Positions 38,326 to 49,700 of a stretch of DNA of 64,000 nt are shown here, piece by piece. The stretch comes from Taudactylus pleione (Eukaryota > Chordata > Amphibia > Anura > Myobatrachidae), in contig JAUIMM010000700.1 of assembly GCA_031769625.1 (NCBI GenBank), forward strand, positions 186,001 through 250,000. Direction: 5' to 3'. The position numbers and the translations under genes are program-made. The notes under the pieces are model-generated. The model saw only the letters and a program-made list of their open reading frames with translations. It did not search any database and had not been told where the DNA came from. Every line of letters starts with the position of its first letter. The first letter of the stretch is position 1.

Positions 38326-41300
38326 ATGGATCCTCATCCTATACGATGTGCCACGATTAATGTGGCTTCCGTGTTGTCCGAATGTGCTCGTATGATGGCC
38401 TTTGATTTTTTCAATACGATTGATGTTGATGTTTTATTTTTGCAAGAGACTAGGATTAGTAAATTGGATATCCTCCACAAGGCGAAGCAGGAGTGGAGGA
38501 GGGGTCCTTCTTACTGGTCTCTTGCGGCCGAGCCATACGGTGGGGTGGCAGTCCTTTTTTCTGATATGGTAACTGTGCACAAGGTTATTGAATTGCAAGC
38601 AGGTAGATGTATGATTTTGGATGTCAACATAAAGGGACAAGATGTGAGATTAATTAATGTGTATGGGCCACAGACACCAGGTGATAGGAAAAGTCTCTTT
38701 ATGGAGATAAAACCTTTTCTTTTTACAGCCCAGCAGGTCGTCTTTGGTGGTGATTTTAATACCGTTGTTAGGCCAAAAGACAGGGGAGGCTCAAGGAGAC
38801 CCCTGGGCTATGATTCCAATTTTTTAGTTAGCATGGTTAGACAGGCTGGTTTGGTGGATGTGCATATTCGTCACTCCCCAGACCTCACGGGTTTCATCTA
38901 CTTTAGTGGTAGTCGTAGGTCTAGGATAGATAGGTTTTTTGTTAAGGAGACTTCCAAGACTTCATCCCTTGGGGTGAGGTTGGTGGAATTTTCCGATCAC
39001 GGTTTGATCTCAGTAACTTTGAATGCTTCAGAAACCCCTCAGAAGGGGCGGGGTCTGTGGCGTTTGAACTCTGAACTCCTGGAAGAAGAGAGAGTTAGGC
39101 AGTCCTTCAGGGTCTTCTTTCAATCTCAGGAGACACTTCTGGAGGCTGGTTGGAGTAGGTCTGAGTGGTGGGAGGTGATTAAAAAGAGAACCTGCAAATT
39201 TTTCCGTGGCCTTATAGCTAGGAAAAACTTGATAAAGCAAAATATCTACCGTAATCTGAGAAGGAAATTGGATTTCCTGATCTCTGAGGAGGGAGATGAT
39301 GGGGAAATCTCCCGAGTGAAGGCTCAGATGAAAGAGTTCCAATATAACCGATTGGCATCCTTGGTTTTGGAAAGGGATTATGGTATGTACCACTCGCCTG
39401 ATCCCTACCAGAGCTGTAGGAGGTCAGTCGACGCCAAACATGTCAGAGGACTGGTGGACGGACAGGGTGTTCTTCGTACTGACAAGGAAGGCATTCTGGA
39501 TGTTATTGTGTCCTACTATTCTGATCTTCTGTCTGAGCAGCCACTCATCAGGGAGAGGATGGAGGAATTTCTGAGGGGAACCCCTGGTCTGAGTTCTCAC
39601 GGTGCCTCTCTTGACTCCTTGGCAAGTGATATAACTGCAGAGGAAGTTAGGAAGGCGATAATGGGTTTAAATCCCAAGAAATCACCAGGACCAGATGGTT
39701 TAACATCTGAATTTTATAAGACCTTTGCTGACCTCCTGATTCCCCGCCTTGTGGAAGTTTTTAATGAGAGCCTGGATGAGGGAGTCCTCCCTCCTTCCAT
39801 GAGGTTATCTGCGCTTATTTTGCTGTCCAAAGGGAAGGACTCGTCTCGTATTGAGAACTGGCGCCCCATAGCCCTTCTCAATACAGACAGGAAGATTTTT
39901 GCAAAGGTACTGTTTAACAGGCTTTCAGAGTTTTCTGAGCTGTTGCTTTCTCCTTCTCAGCACTGTACGGTGAAGGGTCGTAGCACTTTTAGTGCTGTCC
40001 TTGGTGTCCGGGAGGCCATTGAGCGGTGCAGGGCTGAGAAGTGGGGAAAGTACTTACTGGCATTGGATCAGTCTAAAGCTTTTGACCGAGTGAATCATGA
40101 GTACCTTTGGGCTCTACTGAGATGGTATGGTCTTCCAGAGAGGGTGGTTAATTGGTTACAGACGATCTATCGTATGGCTGAAAGCTTTCCACTGGTAAAC
40201 GGTTGGGTGGGCTCTACCTTTGGTGTAGGCTCGGGTGTTCGTCAGGGGTGTCCCCTGAGCCCCCTCCTGTATGTCTTTGCAATCGATCCCTTCGTTAGGA
40301 GGGTAGAGTGTGGGACTGTAGGGGGGGTGCAGCTGAGTCCGGAGTTTGCATTGAGGGTGGTGGCTTACGCAGATGATGTCACGGTGGTTCTGTCCTCTCA
40401 GGCAGAGGCCCATGGCATAGAACACCTCATTTGCGAGTACTCTGAGGCTTCGTGCTCCAGAGTAAACCGAGAAAAGTGTGATGTTTTCTGGATGGGGGAG
40501 GAGGGGGAGCCTTTTCCTCTTCCGGACAGCTTCCCTCAGGTCAACGATCAGATTAAAATTCTTGGTATCAAATTTGATCATGGAGATTATGCCTCCCTAA
40601 ATTGGGTTAACAAGCTGGAGGATGCTACCAAGAAGGTAGAGAGTTGGAAAAGATGGAAATTGTCTTTGAGGGAAAGGGTTGACTTGTGCAAAACTTACCT
40701 GATCCCGATTTTTTTGTATGTCAGTTACGTGTGCTTTTTGCCACAATCTTTGTGGTCCAGATTGAATTCCTTGTTCTTCCTCTTGTTGTGGAAGAACAGG
40801 ATCAATATAGTGAAGAGGGGTATCACCTACAGACCGAGGAAAGATGGGGGTTTGAACATGGTAAACCCAGTGATCTTTTTTGTTACAGCTTTTTTAAAGC
40901 TTAACATTGGGAGCATGTTTTTAGACACTCCTCCTCGGTGGGTAGAGGGATTTAGACCATGGGTGTTTCCCTTCCTCAGATTCTGGATAGATGGAGGCCA
41001 AGTGAGAAGTTTCCGGATTCGTCATGGTTACCTCCCGATCTACGTCATCCAGAGCTTGAAGGTGATAAAGCGATATGACGTGGGAGTGGGTGAAGTCAAA
41101 AACTTCTCTAGGAGGGAGTTGGAGAGAAGAATTTTGCACACCCACTTTCATGTTCTGCTGTCACTGAGGGACTGTCCAGGTAATGTCGCTTCGGCTGGAT
41201 TGGTTTTGTTAAATTCACAAAGGTTACCGCCCAAGTTCAAAGATATTGCCTGGCTCACTTTTCATGGGAGGCTTTATGTTGGAGGGAACCTCAGGTGGCG

Positions 41301-41703
41301 AAGTGCCAGTGAACGTGGCTGCCCACGGGAGGAATGTCCAGGGGTGGAGGAGACGATGGACCACTTCCTGCTTGAGTGTCCTTTTAATGTAAAGGTTTAT
41401 GAGGAGGTTTCAAAGGCCATTGGTATCCCGTGCCTTTCGGGTCTTAGTTACCCTGAGTGGGCTTATGGGGTAGTCAGAAGATACGGTGACTTTAATTTAA
41501 CCACAATTTTTTTAGTTAGTTTAGCTGTTAGGTATCACACGTGGAATGCACGGTGCCAGGTATCTATTCGAAGGAAGGTCCTCCCCTGTGATGTGGTGGT
41601 AGGTATGATTATGCAAGAGGTGAAAAAGATGATGGATCTGGATAAGGGGAGACTGGATGCTGTCAGATGGTCACAGTGGTGGGGCCGTTTGAAACCCCCT
41701 TGA
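38326..41703 (+). CDS. LINE ORF2: APE endonuclease-reverse transcriptase (copy 2)
   Basis: This open 1125-residue frame is collinear with the copy 1 and copy 3 proteins. It keeps every catalytic residue seen there: N12, E41, D143, N145, D202 and H225 in the endonuclease, and D581 and YADD 681-684 in the reverse transcriptase, plus the late C/H motif at 999-1018. It has more private replacements than copy 3: GFIYF for GFTYF, GLIS for GLLS, SSHGA for SSQGA, KIFAKV for KILAKV, GSTFG for GPTFG, EAHGI for EARGI, and VLLSLRD for VPLSLRD. The KIFAKV and GSTFG changes lie within the reverse transcriptase, so reduced activity is possible but cannot be judged from sequence. Confidence 0.95.
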   Translation: MDPHPIRCATINVASVLSECARMMAFDFFNTIDVDVLFLQETRISKLDILHKAKQEWRRGPSYWSLAAEPYGGVAVLFSDMVTVHKVIELQAGRCMILDVNIKGQDVRLINVYGPQTPGDRKSLFMEIKPFLFTAQQVVFGGDFNTVVRPKDRGGSRRPLGYDSNFLVSMVRQAGLVDVHIRHSPDLTGFIYFSGSRRSRIDRFFVKETSKTSSLGVRLVEFSDHGLISVTLNASETPQKGRGLWRLNSELLEEERVRQSFRVFFQSQETLLEAGWSRSEWWEVIKKRTCKFFRGLIARKNLIKQNIYRNLRRKLDFLISEEGDDGEISRVKAQMKEFQYNRLASLVLERDYGMYHSPDPYQSCRRSVDAKHVRGLVDGQGVLRTDKEGILDVIVSYYSDLLSEQPLIRERMEEFLRGTPGLSSHGASLDSLASDITAEEVRKAIMGLNPKKSPGPDGLTSEFYKTFADLLIPRLVEVFNESLDEGVLPPSMRLSALILLSKGKDSSRIENWRPIALLNTDRKIFAKVLFNRLSEFSELLLSPSQHCTVKGRSTFSAVLGVREAIERCRAEKWGKYLLALDQSKAFDRVNHEYLWALLRWYGLPERVVNWLQTIYRMAESFPLVNGWVGSTFGVGSGVRQGCPLSPLLYVFAIDPFVRRVECGTVGGVQLSPEFALRVVAYADDVTVVLSSQAEAHGIEHLICEYSEASCSRVNREKCDVFWMGEEGEPFPLPDSFPQVNDQIKILGIKFDHGDYASLNWVNKLEDATKKVESWKRWKLSLRERVDLCKTYLIPIFLYVSYVCFLPQSLWSRLNSLFFLLLWKNRINIVKRGITYRPRKDGGLNMVNPVIFFVTAFLKLNIGSMFLDTPPRWVEGFRPWVFPFLRFWIDGGQVRSFRIRHGYLPIYVIQSLKVIKRYDVGVGEVKNFSRRELERRILHTHFHVLLSLRDCPGNVASAGLVLLNSQRLPPKFKDIAWLTFHGRLYVGGNLRWRSASERGCPREECPGVEETMDHFLLECPFNVKVYEEVSKAIGIPCLSGLSYPEWAYGVVRRYGDFNLTTIFLVSLAVRYHTWNARCQVSIRRKVLPCDVVVGMIMQEVKKMMDLDKGRLDAVRWSQWWGRLKPP

Positions 41704-42209
41704 GTGGGTGGTTGAAAGTCTCTTCTTGTTCAGCTGGGTTTCTTTTCTGTCCTTTCACTCCCTGTAGATTTTTTATTCTATTTTTTGGTTTTTGTTGAAA
41801 AGGTTTTACATACATCTACCTGAGGTGGTGTGTATTGGTGATGGGTAGGATTAGATAAGATAGATAGTAGTTAAAGTTTTTTGTATTGTTTTATGGTTTG
41901 CTGTGTATATATACATATATAATATATATAAAAAAAAAAAAAATATAAATAGATAGTGGTTAAGGTAGTTGTTGTTCTAAAATCCTTGCTTACTTTTTCT
42001 CATAGGAGATAAGTTGTTTATTATTAGGATTGGTAAAGTTTTCTTTTGGTTATAAGGCATAATATGGAGTAATATTGTGTATCCTTATGTTGATATTTGA
42101 TTTTGTGTATATATATATTTTATCTATTTATTTATTTATTTTTTATATATGTAATTATTGTATATATATATATATATATCTTTGTTGCAAGTTAAAATAA
42201 AGAAGCATA
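41704..42209 (+). other. LINE copy 2 3' UTR with AT microsatellites
   Basis: These 506 bp are collinear with copy 1, but the internal A run is A14 and the TA tracts are longer. AATAAA lies at 42196-42201, and the element ends GAAGCATA. Confidence 0.75.
42196..42201 (+). terminator. Polyadenylation signal AATAAA, copy 2
   Basis: The hexamer is 8 bp from the element end, at the same place as in copies 1 and 3. Confidence 0.6.
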
Positions 42210-42233
42210 TTCTGTCACCGCAGCAAATCTTTT
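42210..42233. repeat. Target-site duplication, 3' side of LINE copy 2
   Basis: It is identical to 35070-35093, and satellite follows in phase. Confidence 0.88.
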
Positions 42234-45200
42234 TTAAGGTTTACTGAAAGTTTTAAGGAGAATTTGGGGATTTTTGAAGAAAAAAATTTTTGGCCAGATT
42301 TTTAAGGTCCGGGGCTTACAGAATTTTTCATACGGGTAAATATCTTTCTGGAGGGTTCTGTGTCAAAATTAAGCACCAAAATCAACTTCTGTCACCGCAG
42401 CAAATCTTTTTTAAGGTTTACTGAAAGTTTTAAGCAGAATTTGGGGATTTTTGAAGAAAAAAAATTTTGGCTGATTTTTAAGTTCCGGGGCTTACAGAAT
42501 TTTTCATATGGGTAAATATCTTTCTGGAGGGTTCTGTGTCAAAATTAAGCATCAAAATCAACTTTTGTCACCGCAGCAAATCTTTTTTAAGATTTAATGA
42601 AAGTTTTAAGCAGAATTTGGGGATTTTTGAAGAAAAAAATTTTTACCCGATTTTTAAGGTCCGGGGCTTACAGAATTTTTCATACGGGTAAATATCTTTC
42701 TGGAGGGTTCTGTGTCATAATTAAGCACCAAAATCAACTTTTGTCACCGCAGCAAATCTTTTTTAAGGTTACTGAAAGTTTTAAGCAGAATTTGGGGATT
42801 TTTGAAGAAAAAAATATTTGGCTTATTTTTAAGGTCCGGGGCTTACAGAATTTTTCATATGGTTAAATATCTTTCTGGAGGGTTCTGTGTCAAAATTAAG
42901 CACCAAAATCAACTTCTGTCACCGCAGCAAATCTTTTTTAAGGTTTACTGAAAGTTTTAAGCAGAATTTGGGGATTTTTGAAGAAAAAAATTTTTGGCTG
43001 ATTTTTAAGTTCCGGGGCTTACAGAATTTTTCATATGGGTAAATATCTTTCTGGAGGGTTCTGTGTCAAAATTAAGCACCAAAATCAACTTTTGTCACCG
43101 CAGCAAATCTTTTTTAAGATTTAACGAAAGTTTTAAGCAAAATTTGGGGATTTTTGAAGAAAAAAATTTTTGCCCGATTTTTAAGGTCCGGGGCTTACAG
43201 AATTTTTCATACGGGTAAATATCTTTCTGGAGGGTTCTGTGTCATAATTAAGCACCAAAATCAACTTTTGTCACCGCAGCAAATCTTTTTTAAGGTTTAC
43301 TGAAAGTTTTAAGCAGAATTTGGGGATTTTTGAAGAAAAAAATATTTGGCTTATTTTTAAGGTCCGGGGCTTACAGAATTTTTAATACGGGTAAATATCT
43401 TTCTGGAGGGTTCTGTGTCAAAATTAAGCACCAAAATCAACTTTTGTCACCGCAGCAAATCTTTTTTAAGGTTTACTGAAAGTTTTAAGCAGAATTTGGG
43501 GATTTTTGAAGAAAGAAATTTTTACCCGATTTTTAAGGTCCGGGGCTTACAGAATTTTTCATATGGGTAAATATCTTTCTGGAGGGTTCTGTGTCATAAT
43601 TAAGCACCAAAATCAACTTTTGTCACCGCAGCAAATCTTTTTTAAGGTTTACTGAAAGTTTTAAGCAGAATTTGGGGATTTTTGAAGAAAAAAATATTTG
43701 GCTTATTTTTAAGGTCCGGGGCTTACAGAATTTTTAATATGGGTAAATATCTTTCTGGAGGGTTCTGTGTCAAAATTAAGCACCAAAATCAACTTTTGTC
43801 ACCGCAGCAAATCTTTTTTAAGGTTTACTGAAAGTTTTAAGGAAAATTTGGGGATTTTTGAAGAAAAAAATTTTTGGCCAGATTTTTAAGGTCCGGGGCT
43901 TACAGAATTTTTCATACGGGTAAATATCTTTCTGGAGGGTTCTGTGTCAAAATTAAGCACCAAAATCAACTTCTGTCACCGCAGCAAATCTTTTTTAAGG
44001 TTTACTGAAAGTTTTAAGCAGAATTTGGGGATTTTTGAAGAAAAAAATTTTTGGCTGATTTTTAAGTTCCGGGGCTTACAGAATTTTTCATATGGGTAAA
44101 TATCTTTCTGGAGGGTTCTGTGTCAAAATTAAGCACCAAAATCAACTTTTGTCACCGCAGCAAATCTTTTTTAAGATTTAACGAAAGTTTTAAGCAGAAT
44201 TTGTGGATTTTTGAAGAAAAAAATTTTTGCCCGATTTTTAAGGTCCGGGGCTTACAGAATTTTTCATATGGTTAAATATCTTTCTGGAGGGTTCTGTGTC
44301 ATAATTAAGCACCAAAATCAACTTTTGTCACCGCAGCAAATCTTTTTTAAGGTTTACTGAAAGTTTTAAGCAGAATTTGGGGATTTTTGAAGAAAAAAAT
44401 ATTTGGCTTATTTTTAAGGTCCGGGGCTTACAGAATTTTTCATACGTGTAAATATCTTTCTGGAGGGTTCTGTGTCAAAATTAAGCACCAAAATCAACTT
44501 TTGTCACCGCAGCAAATCTTTTTTAAGGTTTTCTGAAAGTTTTAAGCAGAATTTGGGGATTTTTGAAGAAAAAATTTTTTGGCCGATTTTTAAGGTCTTG
44601 GGCTTACAGAATTTTTCATATGGGTAAATATCTTTCTGGAGGGTTCTGTGTCAAAATTAAGCACCAAAATCAACTTCTGTCACCGCAGCAAATCTTTTTT
44701 AAGGTTTACTGAAAGTTTTAAGGAGAATTTGGGGATTTTTGAAGAAAAAAATTTTTGGCCAGATTTTTAAGGTCCGGGGCTTACAGAATTTTTCATACGG
44801 GTAAATATCTTTCTGGAGGGTTTTGTGTCAAAATTAAGCACCAAAATCAACTTCTGTCACCGCAGCAAATCTTTTTAAGGTTTTCTGAAAGTTTTCAGCA
44901 GAATTTGGGGATTTTTAAAGAAAAAAAATTTTGCCCGATTTTTAAGGTCTGGGGCTTACAGAATTTTTCATATGGGTAAATATCTTTCTGGAGGGTTCTG
45001 TGTCAAAATTAAGCACCAAAATCAACTTCTGTCACTGCAGCAAATCTTTTTTAAGGTTTACTGAAAGTTTTAAGTAGAATTTGGTGTTTTTTGAAGAAAA
45101 AAATTTTTGGCCGATTTTTAAGGTCCGGGGCTTACAGAATTTTTCATATGGGTAAATATCTTTCTGGAGGGTTCTGTGTCAAAATTAAGCACCAAAATCA

Positions 45201-46612
45201 ACTTCTGTCACCGCAGCAAATCTTTTTTAAGGTTTACTGAAAGTTTTAAGGAGAATTTGGGGATTTTTGAAGAAAATAATTTTTGGCCAGATTTTTAAGG
45301 TCCGGGGCTTACAGAATTTTTCATACGGGTAAATATCTTTCTGGAGGGTTCTGTGTCAAAATTAAGCACCAAAATCAACTTCTGTCACCGCAGCAAATCT
45401 TTTTTAAGGTTTACTGAAAGTTTTAAGCAGAATTTGGGGATTTTTGAAGAAAAAAATTTTTGGCTGATTTTTAAGTTCCGGGGCTTACAGAATTTTTCAT
45501 ATGGGTAAATATCTTTCTGGAGGGTTCTGTGTCAAAATTAAGCACCAAAATCAACTTTTGTCACCGCAGCAAATCTTTTTTAAGATTTAATGAAAGTTTT
45601 AAGCAGAATTTGGGGATTTTTGAAGAAAAAAATTTTTACCTGATTTTTAAGGTCCGGGGCTTACAGAATTTTTCATACTGGTAAATATCTTTCTGGAGGG
45701 TTCTGTGTCAAAATTAAGCACCAAAATCAACTTCTGTCACTGCAGCAAATCTTTTTTAAGGTTTACTGAAAGATTTAAGCAGAATTTGGGGATTTTTGAA
45801 GAAAAAAATTTTTGCCCGATTTTTAAGGTCCGGGGCTTACAGAATTTTTCATATGGGTAAATATCTTTCTGGAGGGTTCTGTGTCAAAATTAAGCACCAA
45901 AATCAACTTTTGTCACCGCAGCAAATCTTTTTTAAGGTTTACTGAAAGTTTTAAGCAGAATTTGGGGATTTTTGAAGAAAAAAATTTTTGCCCGATTTTT
46001 AAGGTCCGGGGCTTACAGAATTTTTCATACGGGTAAATATCTTTCTGGAGGGTTCTGTGTCAAAATTAAGCACCAAAATCAACTTCTGTCACCGCAGCAA
46101 ATCTTTTTTAAGGTTTACTGAAAGTTTTAAGCAGAATTTGGGGATTTTTGAAGAAAAAAATTTTTGGCCGATTTTTAAGGTCCGGGGCTTACAGAATTTT
46201 TAATATGGGTAAATATCTTTCTGGAGGGTTCTGTGTCAAAATTAAGCAACAAAATCAACTTTTGTCACCGCAGCAAATCTTTTTTAAGGTTTTCTGAAAG
46301 TTTTAAGCAGAATTTGGGGATTTTTGAAGAAAAACATTTTTAGACGATTTTTAAAGTCCGGGGCTTACAGAATTTTTAATACGGGTAAATATCTTTCTGG
46401 AGGGTTCTGTGTCAAATTTATGCACCAAAATCAACTTCTGTCACCGCAGCAAATCTTTTTTAAGGTTTACTGAAAGTTTTAAGCAGAGTTTGTGGATTTT
46501 TGAAGAAAAAAATTTTTGGCCAGATTTTTAAGGTCCGGGGCTTACAGAATTTTTCATACGGGTAAATATCTTTCTGGAGGGTTCTGTGTCAAAATTAAGC
46601 ACCAAAATCAAC

Positions 46613-46636
46613 TTCTGTCACCGCAGCAAATCTTTT
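46613..46636. repeat. Target-site duplication, 5' side of LINE copy 3
   Basis: The same 24-bp satellite word precedes this copy and is repeated at 53766-53789. Confidence 0.88.
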
Positions 46637-46788
46637 GGGAGAGGAGTGTCCTAGGAGGAGGTGGTGAGCTGCTGAGACAGGGAGAGGGCTTCCCCAGGCA
46701 GGCTGATTCCTCCTGGGGAAGATATCGCTGCTGATCCTGCTGTTTGTGGTGCTGAGGATTTGCTGTGGTGCTGCTGCCTTTCAGCACC
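46637..46788 (+). promoter_or_regulatory. LINE copy 3 leader (5' UTR, presumed internal promoter)
   Basis: The 152-bp leader has no upstream ATG and is nearly identical to that of copy 1. A GC- and CpG-rich stretch begins just inside ORF1 (about 46800-47250), in sharp contrast to the AT-rich satellite. It could contribute to promoter activity, but no defined motif is recognised. Confidence 0.5.
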
Positions 46789-49700
46789 ATGACCAAGAGA
46801 GGCAGACCCCGGGCTGGAGGATCAAGCAGGGGTTCTGTCGCTCCTGTCCCGCCTGACCCACCTGACCCGCCTAACCTGCCTGCCGGAGGACTGCAGCGCG
46901 AGGCCGTGGATCCACCCGCCGGTTCGCGGAGGCCGCAAGTGTGCGCGGCTGGAGCTCCGGACCCCCCTGTCCCTTTGGCGCGCCTGCCCGGGAGACGGAG
47001 TGCGGGGAGTCTGACGGAGCAGCCGAAGCAGCCGAAGCAGCCGGAGCTGATGGAGCGGACGGCGGCGGCAAGCGGAGGACTCCCTGTACCAGCGGCGGAC
47101 GTGCCGGGGAGTCGGAAGGCGGCAGCTGTGCTGGTGGACCCGGCGGCGGGCGGAGGAGGTGTCCTGGACCCCCCTGGACTTTCAGTTCGGAGAGCGGGGG
47201 GTCCAGTGGAGTTCAGCAGAGTGCCAGTCTCCAAACCGCTGGCGGCGGGACCCCCGAGTGACGCAACTCGGGGGGTAATGGCAGCCCCCGCTAGCGGTGC
47301 AGCGGAGGTGGTTATAGTGGCTGCAGACTCTGCCTCCAAACTGTCAGTAGAGGGACCCCCGAGTGAGGCAACTCGGGGGGGTATGGAGACCCTCACTGGC
47401 AGTGAAGAGGAGGATATGGAGGTGATGGCTGATTTGGTGACCCCTAGCCCAGCAGCGCTCCCCAAACTGTCAGTGAAGGGACCCCTGAGTGAGGCAACTC
47501 AGGGGGATATGGTGGCCCCCACTGGCAGTGAAGCGGGGAGTGCTGCAGAAGGGGAGAAGACAGAAGACGGGGAGCTAGAGTCTGATACTGAGGAGGATGA
47601 TTTGTTTGCAGCTTTAAGCATGGACCAGCTGCAAAAAGAGATTAAAAAACTGAGCAGCAAGCTGTCAGATAAGAGAAAGAGGAGGAATCTGGCAGCTCCC
47701 TTGGAGAGACAATTCCTTAAGGGGGAAATTGCTGAACTAGCAGTTTCCCTGGACAATGCCAAAGAGCGGCTGGAGTACTTGAAAAAAATGAAAAAGAAAC
47801 TGATAAAGTCCGAATCTACCTCAATGAGTGATATGGAAGGTTTAAAAGTGGAGAAGGTGGAGGCTGCATCAGCTATGGCGGTGGAAGTGGCAGAGCTGCA
47901 GGAGGATCCAGGCCCAGAGGTAAGCGATGATGCAAAGGGGACTGGGGGGATCGGGGTTGGGGGTCCCCATAATGCTTCGGTTCCCCTGGTTCCTGCTAGC
48001 GGAGCTTTTTTACCTGCAAGGGCAGTCAGTGGCAATAGTATGATGGAAGTGTGTTCCGAAGCAACTGACTCAGAGTTAGTCCAGGTGGCAGTTTTGGTGG
48101 AGGCTGGCATGGAGGGTAGACCAAAAGAACTGGTTCCTGAGGAAGTGCCAGGTGTGTTAAGTCTGGTCGGTGGTGTTGTCCCTGTGGATGTGTCAGCGCA
48201 AGGGATGCCAGTCCTGGACAAGTCATCCCTTTCAAATGCGCAAAGGGACATTGTGGAGACTGTTTATGGAGACAGGTTGCTAGTCCCAGAGAGGGCAAGG
48301 GTGGCAGCTGCAGTGATTGAAAAAGACTTGGCTCAGAGGAGGGAGAGACAGGCTAAGTCTGTCCCAGGTACCCTGTCTTATGCAAATGTGGTATCTGGGA
48401 GGAAAACAACTAATGTACCACCAGCTGCACCCTTGCCTGGGAGTACTGGAAAAAGACGTAATCTAATCCAATTTAAGTGGATTGCTCCTGGAGAAGCTCC
48501 AGGAAGAGAGGTGTTTTTAAAAATGGTGTTTAGTTTGGGGTTCTGTCCTGCAGATCTGTACGCCTGCATCCACCCAGTGCGGACCCTGGAGTATGATGTG
48601 AGTTTTCTGACGTACCAGGGTCTGCAAACTTTCTGGGGGAGGCTGCAGGCGTGTAGAAACAAGGACCCCTTTAACAAATATGTAATGAATTTAGTCACGA
48701 AGCATGACAGGGTAAAAGCCACTATTCTTGTCAGGAATGAGTCACTGCCCCCGGAGGACATAATATTTTGGCTAAAACGGTTTTGTAATGTAGAGTCGGG
48801 GGCAGTGAAGGCCGGTTATGTGTTAGGGGTGTGGGGTGGAGCATGGGAGGTGGGTATTAGGTTGAGGATGTCTGAGAAGGGGTTTGTTCATGTACCCTCG
48901 GCTGCCTATATAGGTAGGGACAGAGTGCAGTGTTTTTATCCGGGGCAGCCGAGGACATGTTTTAAGTGTGGTGATCACCGTCACGTTAGTTCCGAGTGCA
49001 CTGTGGTGAAGTGTTCTTTGTGTGGGGGTGTGGGTCACTGGTCTAGAGATTGTCACACTGTCAGGTGCAATTTGTGTGGGGTGGAGGGGCACCCTTATAG
49101 CAGATGTCCGAAAGCCAGTCACAATGTGGTGTTAGAACAGGTGGTGGGTAGTAGTGTGGTGGTGAGTGAGGTGGTGAATGAGGTAGAAGAAGAGGGTATA
49201 GAGCAGGATGAGGTGGTAAATGTTGAAAGTAGGGAGGAGGTAATGGAGGAGACATTTCAGGAGGTTAGGCGGGGAGGGAATGGGATAAAAGAGAAAGATA
49301 CAGAAACACAAGTGGTGTTATCCAATAAATTTGATGTTTTCTCCTCTGATGAGGAGGAAATCATAAGGAAAGATGGAGAGTGTTATCTGGTGTCAAAAAA
49401 AAACAAAAGAAAAACAAAGAGGTCTTTTAAAGAAAGTGAGAGGCACCGGGACGGGAAAAAAAGAAGGGAGTCAATCCCGGAGGTGGGGGAAGAGGCGGTA
49501 AATAAGGAAACTCTGGCCCCGATGGAAAGAAGGGTGGTGGAAAGGAGAAAGGAGGAGGTGGTGGCAATGGAGGAGACAGTGGCGGTTCAGCAGGAGGTAG
49601 CCGAAGAGACTGATGTGGAGTCATCCCAGAGCTCGGGGGTCGGGCCAAGTGGCACTGGTGGTGGGGTACACTGCCAGGTCATAAAGTTTGTGGCCAAGGC

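Larger units (their letters stand above)
35094..42209 (+). mobile_element. Satellite-inserted Tx1-like LINE, copy 2 (ORF1 broken)
   Basis: This full-length element of 7116 bp has the same start, end, orientation and satellite insertion point as copy 1. It keeps the 354 bp of ORF1 that copy 1 lacks. ORF1 is split by a 2-base expansion of an A run, while ORF2 is open. The leader carries a short upstream ORF not found in the other copies. The 3' flanking satellite matches that of copy 1 for about four monomers, so the two insertions may not be independent. Confidence 0.93.
42210..46636. repeat. Satellite array, block 3 (25 monomers)
   Basis: The block is 4427 bp: 24 bp of duplicated target plus 4403 bp, or 25.0 monomers. 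The first four monomers match the start of block 2 variant by variant, including the order AAGGAGAATTTGGGG, TTTTTGGCTG or its A-run variant, AAGATTTAATGAAAG and GTCATAATTAAG. The TTTATGCACC variant lies near 46414, one monomer before LINE copy 3. No gene is seen. Confidence 0.95.

Noticed and set aside
46765..46788. GTG-started extension of ORF1 upstream of the ATG
   Set aside because: A eukaryotic LINE would use the ATG at 46789, which has good context. The eight added codons show no support.
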